Assembly: GCA_947447835.1 (NCBI GenBank)
Contig: CANFLP010000029.1
Span: 1-18,313, forward strand
DNA length: 18,313 nt
From: Bacteroidota bacterium
GTDB lineage: Bacteria; Bacteroidota; Bacteroidia; Chitinophagales; Chitinophagaceae
Direction of reading: 5' to 3'
Part shown: positions 15,572-18,313 of the stretch, piece by piece
How the letters are laid out: every line of letters begins with the position of its first letter
How positions within the stretch are numbered: the first letter of the stretch is position 1
Made by a program: the position numbers and the translations under genes
Notes under the pieces: model-generated
Databases searched by the model: none
Told to the model about the DNA's origin: nothing
What the model saw: the letters and a program-made list of their open reading frames with translations, nothing else

Positions 15572-16027
15572 ATGCAAAAACTATTAAGCATAGTTGATGT
15601 GTTAGCGCATCAAATTAAAGACTTTCAAAAAGTTAACCCCACTGTTTCTCAAAGCAGTGTGGGTTGGCATATTGAACACAGCTGTTTGGTTATTATAAAA
15701 ATTACAGAAACAGTTAAGCAATCCAATCCTGGCAAGTACCTATGGAAATTCAATTTTAAAAAATTAGTTGTACTTGCCCTAGGTAAATTTCCAAGAGGCA
15801 AGGCCCAAGCACCCTCCTCAGTAATGCCTTTAGATGCTATTACTCAAGAAAGCTTATTGAAAACAATTGAGGATACTAAACAGGCAATTACTGAATTAGT
15901 GGCTTGTCAAAAGAATCAATATTTTACACATCCTATATTTGGGGAGCTTAATCGACCTACTACGCTTCATTTTTTAGGCATACATACCAAGCATCATCTT
16001 CGTATCATTCAGGATATTTTAGCGTAA
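15572..16027 (+). CDS. DinB-like / DUF1569 family protein
   Basis: Predicted helical-bundle protein of the DinB/YfiT-like superfamily, probably the DUF1569 branch (151 residues). The evidence is a histidine pair in GWHIEHS (H33, H36), the HPIFGELN segment before the last helix, and a histidine cluster in HTKHH (H138, H141, H142) at the C-terminus. In this fold three histidines usually bind a divalent metal, and members include thiol-dependent transferases such as bacillithiol or mycothiol enzymes. Whether this copy is an enzyme is not known. It is coupled by 8 bases to the CDGSH gene, so a shared role in thiol, redox or metal stress is a reasonable inference. No signal peptide is seen. Assignment to DUF1569 is from pattern recall, so confidence is moderate. 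Confidence 0.65.
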   Translation: MQKLLSIVDVLAHQIKDFQKVNPTVSQSSVGWHIEHSCLVIIKITETVKQSNPGKYLWKFNFKKLVVLALGKFPRGKAQAPSSVMPLDAITQESLLKTIEDTKQAITELVACQKNQYFTHPIFGELNRPTTLHFLGIHTKHHLRIIQDILA

Positions 16028-16041
16028 GTGCACACTTTTTT
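16026..16041 (+). terminator. Weak possible terminator after the DinB-like gene
   Basis: AAGTG (16026-16030) and CACTT (16033-16037) form a five-pair inverted repeat, with T continuing to 16041. The loop is only two bases (or a four-pair stem with a four-base loop) and the stem is AT-rich, so termination would be inefficient. It overlaps the stop codon. The rest of the gap to 16118 shows nothing except the -7-like string described for the kinase. Confidence 0.3.
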
Positions 16042-16118
16042 GTAGGTCCAGCACTTCAATTTCAAATATTTATATCTTCTTTATAAGAATCAGCCTAGTT
16101 TTGATATATTATTTTGTT

Positions 16119-17207
16119 ATGGCAATATTATCAACAAAGCAAGGAACTTTTTTAAAACGATTTCAACTACCAATTAGTGTTTTGTTGGTTGTTGGTGTTT
16201 CGATTGCATTGTTTTATTCAGTTGCTATATGGGGTTATCGCGTCCCTGCATTAATGCTATTAATGGTTGTTTCATTATTTGCATTGGTGTTTGACATATT
16301 GACCGTAATAATTGCAGCCATTTTAAGTGCCTTAATTTGGAATTTCTTTTTTATTCCACCTCTTTTTACTTTTCATATTGCCAATGGGGAAGATGGTTTA
16401 ATGTTTTTAATGTATTTTATTATTGCATTGGTGCATACAACATTAAGTTTTAAAATTAAAGAAGCGGAAAAATTAAATAGAGACAAAGAGGACAAGGAGA
16501 ATACTATAAAATTATACAATACTTTACTGAATTCATTGTCACATGAATTAAAAACCCCTATCTCGGCTATTATCGGCGCTGTTGATACTATCAAAGAAAA
16601 TGAAATGGTTCTAAGTGAAGCTAATAAGTCTGAACTATTAAGTGAAATTAGTATCGCTGGGTTAAGGCTTAACAAGGAAGTTGAAAATCTCTTAAACATG
16701 AGTAGGCTCGAGTCTGGGAGTATCAAATTGAAATTAGACTGGTCTGATATCAATGAGATAATTCATATGGTGATTTCGAAACTAGATGAGAAGTTAACAA
16801 ATCATGAAATTATTTTTGAAACGAATGAGTCCTTGCCTTTATTGAAAATTGATGGATTGTTAATTGAACAGGTATTGTATAATATCATTCATAATGCAAT
16901 TTTATATACTCCTAAGGGTACCATAATTACTGTAAAAGTGAATATTCAAAATGAAGTTTGTGAAATTGAGGTAATTGATAACGGTCCTGGATTTCCTGAA
17001 TCAGAATTGCCCAAGGTTTTTAAAATGTTTTATAGGCTACCACACCACAAAACTGGAGGATCCGGATTAGGTTTGTCAATTGCGAAAGGTTTTGTGGAAG
17101 CCCATAGTGGCACTATTTTACTCAAATCAAAAGAGGGTCAAGGAGCAAGGTTTACAATTAATTTGCCAGTAGCCCTTTCGTACATTAAAAACATTAACAA
17201 TGAATAA
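16119..17207 (+). CDS. Short KdpD-like sensor histidine kinase (DUF4118-HisKA-HATPase)
   Basis: Membrane sensor kinase related to the C-terminal half of KdpD. Four hydrophobic helices (about 17-36, 42-60, 62-80, 93-110) form a DUF4118 unit with the typical WNFFFIPPLFTFHI (74-87). HisKA follows with phospho-acceptor H142 in SLSHELKTP. The ATPase domain shows N259, DNGPG (287-291) and GGSGLGLS (313-320). At 362 residues it is much shorter than E. coli KdpD (894): the cytoplasmic KdpD and USP domains at the N-terminus and the GAF-like linker are absent. I chose ATG 16119; a TTG 18 bases upstream is possible but adds only six residues. A one-mismatch -7 box (TTATTTTGT, 16109-16117) abuts the start. 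The gene overlaps the regulator by 8 bases. K+ sensing is inferred from the domain and the kup neighbour. Confidence 0.87.
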   Translation: MAILSTKQGTFLKRFQLPISVLLVVGVSIALFYSVAIWGYRVPALMLLMVVSLFALVFDILTVIIAAILSALIWNFFFIPPLFTFHIANGEDGLMFLMYFIIALVHTTLSFKIKEAEKLNRDKEDKENTIKLYNTLLNSLSHELKTPISAIIGAVDTIKENEMVLSEANKSELLSEISIAGLRLNKEVENLLNMSRLESGSIKLKLDWSDINEIIHMVISKLDEKLTNHEIIFETNESLPLLKIDGLLIEQVLYNIIHNAILYTPKGTIITVKVNIQNEVCEIEVIDNGPGFPESELPKVFKMFYRLPHHKTGGSGLGLSIAKGFVEAHSGTILLKSKEGQGARFTINLPVALSYIKNINNE

Positions 17208-17877
17208 GGAAGAAATATTAATCATAGACGATGAACCCCAAATAAGAAAGTTGCTTGAAATTAACTTAGAGAGTCATGGTTATAAAGTAAGGCAAGCAGA
17301 GACAGCTACTATGGGCTTGCAGTTAGCAGCTAATCACCCACCAGATTTAATTTTATTAGATATAGGGTTGCCTGATATGAGTGGACAAGACTTGTTAGTT
17401 GAATTAAAAAATTGGTATAACCAATCCATCATTATAATATCAGTTCTTGATAATGAGGAGGAAATAGTCAAGGCCCTAGATAATGGCGCTAGCGATTATG
17501 TAACAAAACCATTTAGAACCAATGAATTAATGGCAAGAATCAGGGCCTGTTTAAATCGAAATAAAATAGAAGACAATAAAACAGTACTTGTTTTTAATGA
17601 TTTACAAGTTGATTTACTTGCGAGAGTAGTAACAAAGCATAATGAAAATGTAAAGCTTACTGCTACAGAATACAAACTACTTGTTTTGTTTGCAAAAAAT
17701 GCAGGTAGAGTTTTAACACACCAATTTATATTAAAAGAAATATGGGGTGTGGGTTTTCAATCTGATACTCAATACTTACGTGTGTTTGTTGGAACATTAA
17801 GAAAGAAAATAGAACATAATCCAATTAAGCCTGAGCATATCATTACAGAAAGTGGCGTTGGCTATAGATTTATTTAA
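17200..17877 (+). CDS. KdpE-like response regulator (OmpR family)
   Basis: DNA-binding response regulator and likely partner of the overlapping histidine kinase. The receiver domain (about 4-118) has the acidic pair D10/D11, the phospho-acceptor D54 in LILLDIGLPD, S81 at the switch position and K103 in VTKPF. An OmpR/PhoB winged helix follows (about 130-225), with LTATEYKLLVLF, the YLRVFVGTLRKKIE recognition region and the terminal GVGYRFI wing. The YLR..VGTLRKKIE pattern is close to KdpE. The start ATG overlaps the kinase stop (ATGAATAA), which implies translational coupling. In E. coli KdpE activates kdpFABC; here no kdp structural genes are in the window and the gene lies 86 bases upstream of kup, so Kup is a plausible but unproven target. 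Confidence 0.9.
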   Translation: MNKEEILIIDDEPQIRKLLEINLESHGYKVRQAETATMGLQLAANHPPDLILLDIGLPDMSGQDLLVELKNWYNQSIIIISVLDNEEEIVKALDNGASDYVTKPFRTNELMARIRACLNRNKIEDNKTVLVFNDLQVDLLARVVTKHNENVKLTATEYKLLVLFAKNAGRVLTHQFILKEIWGVGFQSDTQYLRVFVGTLRKKIEHNPIKPEHIITESGVGYRFI

Positions 17878-17963
17878 TTCTTTATAAAATCTTTATACTG
17901 TGTAGTCTTTATTTATTATTTAGTGATGCTTAATAGTCAAACTTTGTATCCTAAATAATTTTG

Positions 17964-18313
17964 ATGGATAATAATCATTCGGTCAGCAACAAAGTTACAG
18001 TTGCTACATTACTAGTTGCATTAGGAATTATATACGGAGACATTGGAACGAGTCCATTGTATGTATTAAGTGCAGTTGTAGGAGATAGAAAAATTGACGA
18101 AATTTTAGTTTTTGGCGGTGTTTGTTTAATATTCTGGACGCTCTTTTTTCAAACGACTGTTAAATATATCTGGCTAACACTTAGAGCCGACAATCATGGA
18201 GAAGGAGGTGTGTTTTCTTTATTTGCACTAGTTAAAAGGTATAGTAAAAGTCTTGCAATTATTACTATACTTGGCGCCACAACCCTACTTGCAGATGGCA
18301 TAATTACCCCGCC
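17964..18313 (+). CDS. kup: Kup potassium uptake transporter, 5' part
   Basis: Start of a Kup/HAK/KT family K+ uptake permease of the inner membrane, cut by the right edge after about 116 residues of a protein that usually exceeds 600. Family signatures are clear: IIYGDIGTSPLYVLSAVV (22-39) in the first helix, the hydrophobic second helix (about 52-66), LRADNHGEGGVF (73-84) and LLADGIITP at the cut end. ATG 17964 gives the normal short N-terminus. TAATTTTG (17956-17963), a full TAnnTTTG match, ends directly at the ATG, so either the transcript starts essentially at the start codon or the match is chance. The gap of 86 bases after the response regulator holds no clear terminator, so read-through from the kinase/regulator pair is possible. 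Confidence 0.95.
   Translation, partial: MDNNHSVSNKVTVATLLVALGIIYGDIGTSPLYVLSAVVGDRKIDEILVFGGVCLIFWTLFFQTTVKYIWLTLRADNHGEGGVFSLFALVKRYSKSLAIITILGATTLLADGIITP

Noticed and set aside
1..18313. tRNA, rRNA, CRISPR arrays, insertion sequences, phage genes or riboswitches
   Set aside because: I looked for cloverleaf sequences, regularly spaced repeats, transposase or integrase proteins and long structured leaders, and saw none. No gap without a gene exceeds about 150 bases.

Overview
The window looks like chromosomal DNA of an AT-rich Gram-negative member of the Bacteroidota, probably a Chitinophagaceae-like lineage. The reasons are outer-membrane TonB-dependent receptor and plug proteins, several -7 promoter boxes of the Bacteroidota type (TAnnTTTG), start sites without Shine-Dalgarno sequences, and families typical of this phylum: HYC_CC_PP, a receptor with a fused HMA domain, and an MG2/plug protein. 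The genus is an inference. I see no RNA genes, CRISPR array, insertion sequence or prophage.

Left part (1-5000): a DEAD-box RNA helicase is followed closely by a small exported Cys/His protein (HYC_CC_PP family) and a TonB-dependent receptor whose periplasmic N-terminus carries a heavy-metal-associated domain. The last two look like one metal-handling unit. A PhnA-domain zinc-ribbon protein follows, with its own promoter-like box and a clear intrinsic terminator.

Middle part (5000-12466): an arginase lies 9 bases upstream of a secreted GH32 fructan/sucrose hydrolase. That gene converges, with a 16-base overlap, on a large inner-membrane LTA-synthase-like phosphotransferase on the minus strand. 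Divergent from the latter is an exported protein with MG2-like, carboxypeptidase-regulatory-like and TonB-plug domains but no beta-barrel. It ends in a TTAA whose two strands provide the stop codons of two convergent genes.

Right part (12463-18313): a DUF421 membrane protein (minus strand, with the best promoter in the window) is divergent from a secreted GH3 glycosidase of the beta-xylosidase type. Next come a CDGSH iron-sulfur protein paired with a DinB-like protein, then a short KdpD-like histidine kinase overlapping a KdpE-like response regulator, then the 5' part of a Kup potassium transporter, cut by the window edge. The last three suggest a potassium-responsive module in which the Kdp-type sensor pair sits next to Kup instead of the KdpFABC ATPase.

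The observations most worth following are the HYC_CC_PP/HMA-receptor pair, the stripped-down KdpD next to kup, the barrel-less plug protein, and the repeated placement of -7-like boxes directly against start codons, which suggests leaderless or nearly leaderless transcripts.
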